Shown: positions 52,257-61,807, numbered from the stretch's first letter. The stretch: DNA of 64,000 nt from Nitrospirota bacterium (GCA_015233365.1 JADFXU010000004.1:1-64000); one strand, 5' to 3'. Notes: generated by a model not told the origin, from the sequence alone. Numbers and translations: made by a program.

Positions 52257-55200
52257 TTATTTGTCAGTAACGCCGTCAGTTGAATTGTAATAGACCTGGC
52301 AGTCGCCGTCGCCTCCATTGGCCACTATATCGGCAGTCATGGCTTGGGTATAGGTAATGGGGCCACCGGCTGTCCCTCCTGTGCAATAAGTGCCATTGGA
52401 ATAATTACTATGAGAATACCGATAAATTCTCCCATCGACCCCGCCGCTCGTTGTAAGTTCGTGTGGAAGCGTCGTATCAGTAATTTCACTTCCCTGGGTC
52501 ACGCCGTTATTGCACCATGATGCCCCCGCCGGGGTCACAACTGAAAATGGGCGTTCATTGGCATTATAGTTGTTCCATACACGATAGCCCTGACAACCCA
52601 CATATACTGTAGCAGAGCAGCTATTGTTTCCATTTGCGTTGGTGACTTTAAGTGTGTAAGTATTTGCCCCCGGCGTAGTGAGATTGCCGGTTGTGCAGCT
52701 TCCCCCGGCGGAATTGCTGAAGCTCGAGCATGAACCGCCGGGCGCGACTGTCCACGAACCGTTTGCAGGGCCGTTGGAAATTGTCCACGTAAGGCCGGTG
52801 GTGCCGTTGTATGCCACAATATTAGAAGTGGGCGTAAGGGTACAAGTTGGAGGAGGAGGAGTGATCTGCAACGTATATGATTGAGATACTGTCCTCCCGC
52901 CACTGCAACTGTCAGTAAGCTGAACGGTAAACGAATATGAGCCTGATGTTGACGGCGTGCCGCTTATAACTCCGGTCGAAGCGGTGAGCGACAGGCCTGG
53001 AGGCAGGCTGCCTGATGAAATGACCCATGAAAGTGGAGCAACGCTGCCGCTCGATGCGAGTGTTGTTGAATATCCTGTCCCTACAGTTCCACCGGGGAGA
53101 GGAGACGTTGTTGTTATGGAAAGTGTCGGGCATGTAATATTTACGGTAGCTGAACACGTCATGGTGCCGAAGTCATTTGTTACTGTAAGAGGATAAGTAG
53201 TCAAGGCGGTAATAGGGCCTGTTGTGCAAGTTCCGCTGGTTTGATTGGTGAAATTAGAGCAGGTCCCGCCAGGAGAGGTGGTCCATGTGCCGTTGGCGGG
53301 ACTGTTGGTCATAGTCCAGGAAAGGGTCGCTGTATTTCCATAAGCGACAATGACCGGATTTGTCGTAAAGTTACATGTCGGCGAGAGGTTCATGGACACT
53401 GTGTTATTGCAGGTATCAGTCGTGCAACTGTCTGTTGCAGAAACAAGCACAGTGTTGTATGGACCCGCTGACGTGGGAGTGCAGGTTATAGTCCCGGTAG
53501 ACGAATTGATACTCGACGTAGTGCAACCGGCCGGCAGGGTAGAACTTGTGAAGGAGCCCGCATTTGTCAGGTTCGCGGCGCTCCAACTCCATGTATATGG
53601 AGGGGTTCCGCCAGTTGCAGAAAATGTAGCTGTCCAGGCATGGTTGGGATTTATTCGCGGCAAAGAAGTGGCAGTAATTGAAGGCTCAGGGCAGGAGCCG
53701 TAAACATTCGCAATAAAATTGGCGATATAACCCAACTGATCCGAAGCCCCTGTGCCCTCGGTGAAGCCAATTTTGGCCTGGTTCATTGCAGAGGGAAGAG
53801 TGAAACAGTAGGCCAGGTCTGGAGAAAGAGAGGTTTCATTGGCACCCAGATTATTGTTACCCCCATCAATCCACACTTTTAAGAGTGCAGTGGAAGTGCA
53901 GCTTGCGGTTTCACAGGAACTGCATGTGCCGTTGCATCGCGTATGCAGTTCGACCCTCGCATCATGGTTTGTATACCCTGCATTGCATCCATCTTCCATC
54001 CAGGTGACGTGCGACCCGTTAACTGAGTTCTGGTAGGTCGTCCCGCTGCCATTCGTATTGTTGAAGACACACCCGAGGCCGGTGCCATTGCAAGTCCCGG
54101 TACACGTCCCATAACATGTTCCGGCACATGCTGCGCTGTTTATATAAGCTCCATTGCAAAGGCCTGTGCATGTAGCTCCTGTGCCGGTGCACGTCCCGTT
54201 GCATGCAGACGAAAGGCTGGTGCCATTGCACGTCCCGGTACACGTCCCATAACATATCCTGGGGGAGGCACATGTTCCGTTGTTTATTGCCGTAGTATTG
54301 CAGAGACCTGTGCATGTAGCTCCTGTGCCGGTGCACGTCCCGTTGCATGAGCAGGCAGGATTGCCCCATACATTGTGAGTATTGTCACCGTAGGTGCCTG
54401 CATGCGTGGGTCCGGTGTGGGTGCTGATAGACTGGACGAAAGCAACATGGTTATAATTTGTTGGATCATCACGCCCGGTGTTTGGATATATGTCAAACTC
54501 TACGGCCAGGTTATTGCCAGGCAATCCGCAGTAAGAAAGGAACTCCCCAAGGGCCCCCCCATACTGGCAATCATACGGGGTTTGAGCCGAATCACTGGCG
54601 CCCGTTCCGCAATACGTTGTCGGGTTGTTGGCCTGCATGAGTGCGAAGGTGTATCCATCTGCATATGTCATGCTGTTTGAGGAGTTGTCGGTATTAGCGA
54701 AACAGAAATTCCAGAAAGCCCTCAGGGTCTTGCCGAGAACCGGGAAATTGTATGGATACCAGACGCAGGCCGCTCCATTGCCCACGTTGAAGCCGAACTC
54801 AATTACATTATTCTGCACTGCGAGCCCCGTGGTACCTCCGCTGCTGGGGGCTATGTTGTTTGACAGTGCAGTGGAATCTGATGAGGTATTGGAACCACCA
54901 CCGCCACCACCGCCGCTTACGGGAGTTCCAGTGTTAATCCCGCCCGATGGATTGTTATTTTGGGCGGCACCGCCTGGAGGAACTCCAGCGCCGGCGCAGG
55001 TGTTTACTACTATGGGCAAAGTTTTTTGGACAATGACGCTATTGTAATCAGCCGCAAAAAAGGTAAGGGAACTGGTAGCAGTGGGCGTGCCGGTGATATT
55101 TAAGTAATCTGCCTTTAACCACGTGCCACCGCTGGAGCAACTGGTACTAGTTGCGAGGCTGTTAGTACCGGTTTGATCTTTGAATGTCAAACCACTAGCT

Positions 55201-55919
55201 GTACCCTGAATACACCAGTTGTATTTCGTGCCACTACTCATAAGCGCTCCCCCGTCTCCAAAAACCGAGCCGTTGTAAGCGGAGCCATTACATGCACTGG
55301 GTAACTCCGTATTGACGATACGCAGATATCCCCCAGTCCTGCCAAAACAGCCTGCCTTGCCCTGAAGTTCGGTGCGCGTGACAGCGCGAACTATATCAAG
55401 CTGCGAAGCCGTTACTGAACCGCTGAAGGCGCCGGAAGTTGCAGGAATGCCATTTACCGTAGTGCCATTTAGCGTGCCGGTTAGTGTGGTATTAACAGTG
55501 TAATCACTCCCTCCGCTGATAATTAAAAAGGCAACATCATTTATTCCCGTCGATGTGTTTATGGCTGCCGAGGTTATCCCGCAGAGCCCTCCTGCTCCAT
55601 TTGTTGATGTAAGGGATGCAAAATTGGCATCGTAGATATAAACGAAGGGCTTACCCCATGCGTCATTTGGGTTTTTTAAAGCACTTGCAAAGTTCGTAGC
55701 GTTAGGAATATAGCCATAGGCTGCCGACCAGCTTATGATGGAATTAATATCTGATTCGAGAGTATTTCTTGTGGAGGTATTTTTATATTTTGTGACCAGC
55801 GGACCGACACCAAGTATCCCCGCAGTAATAAGCGCGAAAATCAGGAAAAAAATGAACACTATAATAAAAAGACTGATGCCGCTTGAGTCGAAGATTATTT
55901 TTTTATGGTTCTCAGGCAT
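52257..55919 (-). CDS. Giant pilin-like protein with lectin-like and Ig-like domains (probable pilus tip adhesin)
   Basis: 1220 aa. An N-terminal hydrophobic helix after a short polar leader (GISLFIIVFIFFLIFALITA) is followed by a head (residues 40-340) that aligns with the prepilin encoded just upstream (NPNDAWGKPFVYIYDANFAS; VNTELPSACN). Residues about 380-740 look like an L-type lectin/ConA-like domain (GYTFALMQANN, NLAVEFDIYPNTGRDDPTNY, AKIGFTEGTGASDQLGYIAN) interrupted by two Cys-rich 48-residue repeats. Four Ig-like domains in alternating A-B-A-B types (He_PIG-like SGSLPPGLSLTASTGVISGT) follow, then a unique C-terminus. Likely a surface or tip adhesin; ligand unknown. Confidence 0.75.
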   Translation of the reverse strand: MPENHKKIIFDSSGISLFIIVFIFFLIFALITAGILGVGPLVTKYKNTSTRNTLESDINSIISWSAAYGYIPNATNFASALKNPNDAWGKPFVYIYDANFASLTSTNGAGGLCGITSAAINTSTGINDVAFLIISGGSDYTVNTTLTGTLNGTTVNGIPATSGAFSGSVTASQLDIVRAVTRTELQGKAGCFGRTGGYLRIVNTELPSACNGSAYNGSVFGDGGALMSSGTKYNWCIQGTASGLTFKDQTGTNSLATSTSCSSGGTWLKADYLNITGTPTATSSLTFFAADYNSVIVQKTLPIVVNTCAGAGVPPGGAAQNNNPSGGINTGTPVSGGGGGGGSNTSSDSTALSNNIAPSSGGTTGLAVQNNVIEFGFNVGNGAACVWYPYNFPVLGKTLRAFWNFCFANTDNSSNSMTYADGYTFALMQANNPTTYCGTGASDSAQTPYDCQYGGALGEFLSYCGLPGNNLAVEFDIYPNTGRDDPTNYNHVAFVQSISTHTGPTHAGTYGDNTHNVWGNPACSCNGTCTGTGATCTGLCNTTAINNGTCASPRICYGTCTGTCNGTSLSSACNGTCTGTGATCTGLCNGAYINSAACAGTCYGTCTGTCNGTGLGCVFNNTNGSGTTYQNSVNGSHVTWMEDGCNAGYTNHDARVELHTRCNGTCSSCETASCTSTALLKVWIDGGNNNLGANETSLSPDLAYCFTLPSAMNQAKIGFTEGTGASDQLGYIANFIANVYGSCPEPSITATSLPRINPNHAWTATFSATGGTPPYTWSWSAANLTNAGSFTSSTLPAGCTTSSINSSTGTITCTPTSAGPYNTVLVSATDSCTTDTCNNTVSMNLSPTCNFTTNPVIVAYGNTATLSWTMTNSPANGTWTTSPGGTCSNFTNQTSGTCTTGPITALTTYPLTVTNDFGTMTCSATVNITCPTLSITTTSPLPGGTVGTGYSTTLASSGSVAPLSWVISSGSLPPGLSLTASTGVISGTPSTSGSYSFTVQLTDSCSGGRTVSQSYTLQITPPPPTCTLTPTSNIVAYNGTTGLTWTISNGPANGSWTVAPGGSCSSFSNSAGGSCTTGNLTTPGANTYTLKVTNANGNNSCSATVYVGCQGYRVWNNYNANERPFSVVTPAGASWCNNGVTQGSEITDTTLPHELTTSGGVDGRIYRYSHSNYSNGTYCTGGTAGGPITYTQAMTADIVANGGDGDCQVYYNSTDGVTDK
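54060..54347 (-). repeat. Two tandem 144-bp repeats encoding Cys-rich units
   Basis: Two adjacent 144-bp units, nearly identical over both ends, encode CNGTCTGTGATCTGLCN ... CYGTCTGTCNGT. Cysteine spacing is regular (C-x3-C-x6-C-x3-C). They lie within a surface loop of the lectin-like domain of the giant pilin-like protein. Confidence 0.9.
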
Positions 55920-55929
55920 TGCAAAGTAC

Positions 55930-56910
55930 CTATGGGTAGACCGATAGCACTATGGTTTTGGTTGCAGTATTAGGAGTAGTAGGGTTACTGTCCTGCACAT
56001 AAAAAGTGAGAGCATAGCTGCCGGTAGTACTAGTAGTACTACTAATTGAGCCGCCAATAACGACAGAATTACCCTGTGTCAAAGTACTTCCACTCCCACA
56101 AGTGGTGGTTTGAGTACTAACTGAAGTAGCCCCTACAGTGAACGTCAAACCGCCAGGGGCTGCGGCTGTCTGAATACACCAACTATAATTGGTTACCCCA
56201 CCAGTGGCATAAATTGTGGCGCTATAAGGCGTTGCCGTACTCGAAGACGCACCATACGCATATGGCAACTCGGTATTTAAAATAGTCAATTGGGAACTCA
56301 TACATCCTATTTTTGTCCTGAGTTCATTAATAGTGACCCACTGAACTATGTCATTTCCTGTTGTATCAAGGGTTATAGTCCCGGTAGCGGACCCGCTTGC
56401 GGTAATAGCATTGCCGTTAAGTTTGCTAACTACAGCACGACCGCTGCTTGCGCTAAACACAACGAAGGCAACATTATTTATAGTGTTTGTGCTTGTGGTG
56501 ACTGAGATAGCCGCGGTACCTCTTCCGCAAATAGTACTAGTTGTCGGAGAGGCGGCAGAAAGATTAGCGTCGAACAGATAAATCAGCGGCTGATTGAAAG
56601 CATCATAGGGGTTTTTTACCGCATTTATAAAAGTTGTTGCGTTGCCCGTGCCTGTTACGCCCGGCAATGTGTTATTCCCAGCAGAGAAACTCTCCACGGA
56701 ATCCACCGCGGCCTGCACAATATCTCTTGAATTGCTGTATTTGATATTTGTTACAAGCGTCCGCATAAGAGGCGTCCCGACTGCTATGATTATTCCGACT
56801 ATCACCAGCACCATTGCCAGTTCAACCAGTGAAAACCCTTTTGAGGACGCAGAGAAAAGGTATTTCAGACGGGAGGATAACAGCTTATCTGTTTTAGACT
56901 TTATGACCAT
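55930..56910 (-). CDS. Type IV prepilin-like minor pilin
   Basis: 326 aa. A 24-residue basic leader ends ASSKG, cleaved before FSLVELAMVLVIVGIIIAVG, with Glu5 present. The long head (Ser/Thr-rich, Cys-containing) is paralogous to residues 40-340 of the giant adhesin encoded ten bases downstream, so the two probably derive from one duplication and are co-expressed. A minor pilin that primes or carries the tip adhesin is inferred. The IS630 lies only 46 bases upstream of the start and may have displaced the promoter. Confidence 0.85.
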   Translation of the reverse strand: MVIKSKTDKLLSSRLKYLFSASSKGFSLVELAMVLVIVGIIIAVGTPLMRTLVTNIKYSNSRDIVQAAVDSVESFSAGNNTLPGVTGTGNATTFINAVKNPYDAFNQPLIYLFDANLSAASPTTSTICGRGTAAISVTTSTNTINNVAFVVFSASSGRAVVSKLNGNAITASGSATGTITLDTTGNDIVQWVTINELRTKIGCMSSQLTILNTELPYAYGASSSTATPYSATIYATGGVTNYSWCIQTAAAPGGLTFTVGATSVSTQTTTCGSGSTLTQGNSVVIGGSISSTTSTTGSYALTFYVQDSNPTTPNTATKTIVLSVYP

Positions 56911-56956
56911 TTAATTAATATCATAATACAGCAGCCGGAATTTTACTATATTATTA

Positions 56957-58061
56957 TTAACTCGGCAACTAAACAGGTCAATAATATGTTAAACTATGTG
57001 CATGGAAAAGATCGATGCACGCAAATTAAGTCAGGATGCACAGTATCAGATTCGGCGGCAGGTGGTGAAGCTACGTCAGCGTGGCATGCCATACGCCGAA
57101 ATAGCGGACATAGTAGGAGTCGCCTTAGCCTATGCCTGTCGAGTGTACAAGCGATATGAGCGCGAGGGTATTCAGGGGATATCAAAGGGACAGCGAGGTC
57201 GCAGGACAGGGCAGCAGAGAACGCTTGGCGGAGAGGAAGAGTCTGCGGTACAGAAGGCGATACAAGATAGGACGCCCGATCAGATGAAGATGCCGTTCGC
57301 CCTGTGGACCCGACAGGCAGTGCAGGAGTTGATTAAGCGTCAGCACGGCATAAAGATGCCAATCCGAACGGTAGGGGAATATCTGATGCGGTGGGGTTTT
57401 ACGCCGCAGAAGCCGATTCGTAAGGCATACGAGCAGAGGCCGGAGCAAGTTCAGAAGTGGCTTCAAGGTGAGTATCCCAAGATAGCTAAGCGCGCAAAGG
57501 AGGAAGGGGCCGAAATCAACTGGTGTGATGAGACCGGCCTGCGAAATGACGAAAATAAGGCCAAGGGGTATGCACCAAAAGGGAAAACGCCTACTGTCCA
57601 GCTCAACGCCAATCGGACGAGCATGAGTATGGTTTCGGCAATTACGAATCAGGGCAAAGTGCGGTTTATGATATATAAAGAGGCCATGAATGCGGATCTG
57701 ATGATCAAGTTCATGAAGAGACTGATACAGGATACTGGGCGAAAAGTGTTCTTGATAGTGGATAACCTGAAGACTCATCACAGCAAAATCGTCAAAAAAT
57801 GGCTTCAGGAGCACACAGAAGAGATTGAGGTTTTTTACTTGCCCTCGTACTCACCGGAACTGAACCCGGACGAATATCTGAACTGTGACATCAAATACGC
57901 GGTGCATTCAGGACTACCAGCACGCAATGACAAACAATTGAAACGAAAAATGGTCTCGCACATGAGAAAACTTCAAAAACTGCCTGGGCGGATCAGAAAA
58001 TACTTTCAACATCCGAGAATCAAGTATGCAGCATAGTTTACATATTAATTTGCCGGGTTAA
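56957..58061 (+). mobile_element. IS630 family insertion sequence
   Basis: 1105 bp. Ends TTAACTCGGCAA and TTGCCGGGTTAA are inverted repeats with one mismatch, and subterminal AATATGT(T)AAACTATG is also inverted. TA dinucleotides flank both ends (56955-56956, 58062-58063), the target duplication of this family. It carries one uninterrupted transposase gene and looks intact. Confidence 0.9.
56996..58036 (+). CDS. IS630 family transposase
   Basis: 346 aa (an ATG two codons later is equally possible). An N-terminal HTH region (YAEIADIVGVALAYACRVYK) and winged helix precede the DDE catalytic core: first Asp in NWCDETGLR, second in FLIVDNLKTHH, and Glu in YSPELNPDEYLN. No frameshift is needed, unlike many IS630 members. 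TA-targeted cut-and-paste transposition is expected. It could in principle mobilise the TA-ended MITEs, but their terminal sequences differ from this IS. Confidence 0.93.
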   Translation: MCMEKIDARKLSQDAQYQIRRQVVKLRQRGMPYAEIADIVGVALAYACRVYKRYEREGIQGISKGQRGRRTGQQRTLGGEEESAVQKAIQDRTPDQMKMPFALWTRQAVQELIKRQHGIKMPIRTVGEYLMRWGFTPQKPIRKAYEQRPEQVQKWLQGEYPKIAKRAKEEGAEINWCDETGLRNDENKAKGYAPKGKTPTVQLNANRTSMSMVSAITNQGKVRFMIYKEAMNADLMIKFMKRLIQDTGRKVFLIVDNLKTHHSKIVKKWLQEHTEEIEVFYLPSYSPELNPDEYLNCDIKYAVHSGLPARNDKQLKRKMVSHMRKLQKLPGRIRKYFQHPRIKYAA

Positions 58062-58074
58062 TAGTTAATAAAAT

Positions 58075-58295
58075 GGGTCGGCAGGGGCAGGGTGTTTATC
58101 GGAGCGATAGCACGGGTGTACTGTAGCAGGGGCGAGCACCGGTCCGTAAAAAATCTTTGATTTTTTACGGACGCGAACGATGAGTGAGCTGAACCCCAAC
58201 CGGGAATGTGCACGAATAGTGCAATTTCAAGAAACATTGTGTTGGTTAAGCACGTAGTTTTATCGCGCAGAGAAACAGCCTGCCCCTGCCGACCC
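58075..58295. repeat. Large hairpin element beside the IS630
   Basis: 221 bp. Outer arms GGGTCGGCAGGGGCAGGGTG (58075 on) and CAGCCTGCCCCTGCCGACCC (to 58295) pair over 23 bases with one mismatch. An inner hairpin GTCCGTAAAAAATC-TTT-GATTTTTTACGGAC (58142-58172) is perfect. The inner sequence GGAGCGATAGCACGGGTG loosely resembles the structured element family 2 core. No protein is encoded. Together with the IS it fills the 344-base gap before the kinase. Confidence 0.75.
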
Positions 58296-58380
58296 CTTCC
58301 TTATAATATTGCATCAATAGCTTGGAATGGTGTATTTTAAAGTGCTGTTATTAATTTAAAAAACGGGACCGGAAATATAT

Positions 58381-60204
58381 ATGAAAGTGCCATTCTCAGG
58401 AAAAGTCGCCACAAAACTGCTTTTTTTACCTATTCTGCTCATCCTGGCCATGTTTGCGATATTTTGCGCCGGTTTTTATTACCTGAGCCCGTGGAACCCT
58501 TTTGAGGATGCTCATAAGCGGCACCTGATAAATCTTTTGTCCGAAAAAAAACTTGCTGTCGATATGTTGTTTGAGCAGGGCGAAAACAGCGTTGCATATC
58601 TTGCCGACAACAATATTGTCAGAGAGGCCATTTCTGCATATAACACCCCGGTACCCGTGGCTAAAAAGCAAAAAAAGGTTGCCTATACTGCAAGAGAGAT
58701 GTCAGAGGCTGCTGCGCTGAGACTGTTTGATAATATGGTTACGGCTTCACCATGCAAAATGTTCGCTCTCTTATCAAGGAATGGGAAAATTATTTCGGGC
58801 AGCCAGAGAGAGCTGATTGGAAGTGACTGGTCGGACAGAGACTTTTTCACTAATGCGATCACGGGAACGCAATCTCCATCTCAATCAGTGCGTGTAATAC
58901 AGAGCGGCGACGGAGGCATGGTTTTTCTGGCGCCTGTCTTTGATGACAAAAAAAATCTGATGGGCTTTATCTATGCGGTCCCTAATATTGATAAGATCAG
59001 CAGACTTCTGCATGTGGAAAGAGGAATGTATAAGACAGAGAAAGTCGAGATGATCGACAGGGAAGGCAATCTGATCCTGACCCAAAAAGGTTTTCCTGAC
59101 AAGAAAATCAAATTCAACTTGCCGAAGAACGAAAAAGTGAGCGGGGTAAGATTGAAAGCTAACCTGTTCTTCTATGTCGTCAACCTGGAGAGCGCCCCTT
59201 TCAGACTTATTGCAACTATCGATAAGCAGGAGGTTATGCTTCCGTTGAGCATTGTTTTGGCGCTGGGCGCCATATTTTCATGCCTGACCATTATTGTGCT
59301 GGTGTTTCAAAGCGCTTATTCAGGGCCGAAACTGATTTCGAGGCCGGTTGCACGTTTGGTAAATGCATCTAAAAGTATTACAGAGGGCGGCCTCGATAAC
59401 ATCGATTTGGGAAAAGAGTTCAAGGGGGAATTACTTGAACTGAAAAGGGCCTTCGAATCGATGGTCGAGGAGCTGAAGAACAGGGAATCCGTACAGGAAA
59501 GAAAACTCAAGGCAGCGGAGGCAATCGTGCCTTTGGCCCCTTTTGCAAATATTTCGTCTGAATTAAGGAGACCATTGTATTGCGTAGCAAGCGCAGCGGA
59601 AGGAATAATCAGGGATGAACGCAACCTCGCCGAAGATGACAAAAAAGTGCTTTATGACATGCTTTGTTCTTCGAAGTCCCTTTTGATCCTTGTGGACAAT
59701 CTCTACGATTATGCCCAGTTCTCACAAGAGAAGGTTGTGTCTGCCTCTGAACCGTTCAGCCTTTGTGAGCTGGTTGATGACGTTTCATCAACCGGGAAAG
59801 AACTTGCCGGCATGAAAGAAATAGAGGTAATCACGGATTGTCAGGAAGTATTTATGAAGAAGATGATCCATACGGACAGATCTATTCTCAAAAAGCTGCT
59901 GTTGAACCTCATGAGCAATGCTGTCGGAAATACGGGCGTTGGAACCATTACGGTATTGTGCAGTGAAATATTGAAGGACGGCATAGAGTATATCGAAATA
60001 TCCGTGGCCGATACAGGAAAAGGATTTGGAAACGATGAAATTGAGCACATGTTCGAAGACATGGCTTCTCCCCATTCATCATTGGGACTTATTATGTCAC
60101 GGAAAATGGCTGAAATTCTGGGGGGCAGTCTGGAAGTCGAGAGTCTGTCCGGCAAAGGTTCAGTTTTTACAGCGATCATACCGGTCAAGGCGATTGTCTA
60201 TTAG
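58381..60204 (+). CDS. Sensor histidine kinase-like protein lacking the phospho-acceptor histidine
   Basis: 607 aa. Membrane helices at about residues 13-36 and 283-305 enclose a dCache-type periplasmic sensor (MFALLSRNGKIISGSQRELI, DWSDRDFFTNAI). A HAMP-like segment and coiled coil follow. The HisKA position normally reading SHELRTPL is ISSELRRPL, with Ser393 in place of His. The HATPase domain is recognisable (NLMSNAVGNT, VADTGKGFGNDEIEHMFEDM, SSLGLIMSRKMAEILGGSLE) but its N box is altered. Probably a kinase-dead sensor or allosteric partner. No response regulator is adjacent. Confidence 0.8.
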   Translation: MKVPFSGKVATKLLFLPILLILAMFAIFCAGFYYLSPWNPFEDAHKRHLINLLSEKKLAVDMLFEQGENSVAYLADNNIVREAISAYNTPVPVAKKQKKVAYTAREMSEAAALRLFDNMVTASPCKMFALLSRNGKIISGSQRELIGSDWSDRDFFTNAITGTQSPSQSVRVIQSGDGGMVFLAPVFDDKKNLMGFIYAVPNIDKISRLLHVERGMYKTEKVEMIDREGNLILTQKGFPDKKIKFNLPKNEKVSGVRLKANLFFYVVNLESAPFRLIATIDKQEVMLPLSIVLALGAIFSCLTIIVLVFQSAYSGPKLISRPVARLVNASKSITEGGLDNIDLGKEFKGELLELKRAFESMVEELKNRESVQERKLKAAEAIVPLAPFANISSELRRPLYCVASAAEGIIRDERNLAEDDKKVLYDMLCSSKSLLILVDNLYDYAQFSQEKVVSASEPFSLCELVDDVSSTGKELAGMKEIEVITDCQEVFMKKMIHTDRSILKKLLLNLMSNAVGNTGVGTITVLCSEILKDGIEYIEISVADTGKGFGNDEIEHMFEDMASPHSSLGLIMSRKMAEILGGSLEVESLSGKGSVFTAIIPVKAIVY

Positions 60205-60259
60205 TCTGTCCGCTTGCAATTTTTTCAGCTTACTATGGTGGAGGTAATATTAATATACA

Positions 60260-61684
60260 GTGAGCAACGATCAAAAAAATAATGGCATTTTCGACAAGAT
60301 CTGGAATTTGTTTTCTTCAATAAAGCTTGCAGTCGTTGTTTTCTCGGTAATATCGATCACTTCTATTGTGGGCACTGTTATTGAGCAACAGGCCGAACCT
60401 GAACGGAACATAAAATTGCTGTCAAAATTGTTCGGCGACAGTTTTGCCCCTGCGGCTTTTCACATACTGGATACGCTCGGGTTTACCGATATGTTCCGGT
60501 CATGGTGGTTTTTGGCCCTTCTGTTTATTTTTGCGTCAAATCTGATCGTCTGTTCCATTGAGAGGCTGCCTAAAATCCTGAAAGTGGTGAGAGAGCCGAT
60601 CAGGCCGCTTGCTGCTGAACATCTCAGTGCTCTTCCGATAAAAAAAGAGACTGTTTTAAAAGAGCAATCCGGGAAAGTACTGGAATATGCCTCAGATATC
60701 CTGAAAAGAAACGGCTTCCGGGCCGCTGTCCGGCAGGAAGACGGGGCTGTGCAGTTATACGGGGAAAAGGGCAGATACAGCAGGGTCGGTGTGTATGTTA
60801 CACATTTCAGCATTCTTCTCATTCTGGCTGGAGCAGTTATAGGCATGCTTTTTGGGTTCAACGCATCGCTTCAGCTGATGGAAGGGACCGCTTCGTCAGT
60901 TGCATATAAAAGCAACGGGACAACGATACCTCTCGGGTTTCAAATAAGGTGTGACTATTTTAATGCTGATTTCTACGACAACACGGATATACCCAAGGCA
61001 TACAGAAGCCGTCTGACTGTCCTGGAAAATGGCAGAGAAATTGTTAAAAAGGAGATAGACGTCAACAACCCGTTGCGTTTTAAGGGCATTACTTTCTACC
61101 AGGCGAGTTACGGCTACGCCCCGGGCAAGGATTCGGTATTTGAATTCAAAGTGACATCAAAGGCCGGGAAGAAAGAAGATATTAATGTAAAATTCGGCGA
61201 GACATTCACTATTCCCGGCACTGCGGTAACCGGCAGAGTCGTCGATTTCAGTCCTGCCCTCGGTGCGGATGAGTCCGGGAAACTCTATACATATTCGGAA
61301 ATGATGAATAACCCCGCGGCATTTGTGGAATTTTTGGAGCGCGGCGCTGTGAAATACCGGCAGTGGATACTGGTGCGTTACCCGCAGACATGGAAGGTGG
61401 GTGACGGCATAGTTGAGTTTACGCATCTCTGGGGTGTCCAATATACTGGGCTCCAGGTCAGGAAAGACCCCGGCGTGTGGATCGTGTATCTCGGCTGTCT
61501 GATCATGTCTGTGGGTCTTTATGCGTCATTCTTCATGAACCATGCGAGAATATGGATTCAGCTCAAAGATGAAAAGGGCGGCACGAAAGTTGTAATTGCC
61601 GGAACAGCGAATAAGAATAAACTTTCTTTTGAACACAAGATAGATAAAATAACAAATCAACTAAGGGTAAAAGGTCAAAGGTGA
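60260..61684 (+). CDS. resB: Cytochrome c biogenesis protein ResB
   Basis: 474 aa starting with GTG. Three N-terminal-half membrane helices (about 22-45, 78-100, 178-200) and one near 415-437 enclose a large periplasmic domain; the N-terminus IWNLFSSIKLAVVVFSVISI and later RYSRVGVYVTHFSILLILAG are family-typical. With CcsA it forms the system II synthase that attaches haem to apocytochrome c. The last residues (RVKGQR) and stop are encoded by a heptamer repeat. Confidence 0.92.
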   Translation: MSNDQKNNGIFDKIWNLFSSIKLAVVVFSVISITSIVGTVIEQQAEPERNIKLLSKLFGDSFAPAAFHILDTLGFTDMFRSWWFLALLFIFASNLIVCSIERLPKILKVVREPIRPLAAEHLSALPIKKETVLKEQSGKVLEYASDILKRNGFRAAVRQEDGAVQLYGEKGRYSRVGVYVTHFSILLILAGAVIGMLFGFNASLQLMEGTASSVAYKSNGTTIPLGFQIRCDYFNADFYDNTDIPKAYRSRLTVLENGREIVKKEIDVNNPLRFKGITFYQASYGYAPGKDSVFEFKVTSKAGKKEDINVKFGETFTIPGTAVTGRVVDFSPALGADESGKLYTYSEMMNNPAAFVEFLERGAVKYRQWILVRYPQTWKVGDGIVEFTHLWGVQYTGLQVRKDPGVWIVYLGCLIMSVGLYASFFMNHARIWIQLKDEKGGTKVVIAGTANKNKLSFEHKIDKITNQLRVKGQR

Positions 61685-61786
61685 AAGGTCAAGGGTCAAG
61701 GGTCAAGGGTCAAGGAAACTCAGATTCTATACATAGTCTTTCTCTTTAGCGCTGTTCCTTTAACCTTTTACCCTTAACCTTTAGCC
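61666..61786. repeat. Heptamer-repeat inverted element (AAAGGTC/AAGGGTC type)
   Basis: The left arm at 61667-61712 is a run of AAAGGTC/AAGGGTC units, including four tandem AAGGGTC/AAGGGTC copies; the right arm at 61755-61786 is CCTTTAACCTTTTACCCTTA followed by ACCTTTAGCC. The arms flank about 40 bases. It spans the end of resB and the gap to ccsA. Confidence 0.85.
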
Positions 61787-61807
61787 AAAAACCGGGAGGT
61801 TTTATAT

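Noticed and set aside
54060..54347. Direct repeats considered as a CRISPR array
   Set aside because: Two long coding tandem units with no spacers; they are in frame within a long gene.
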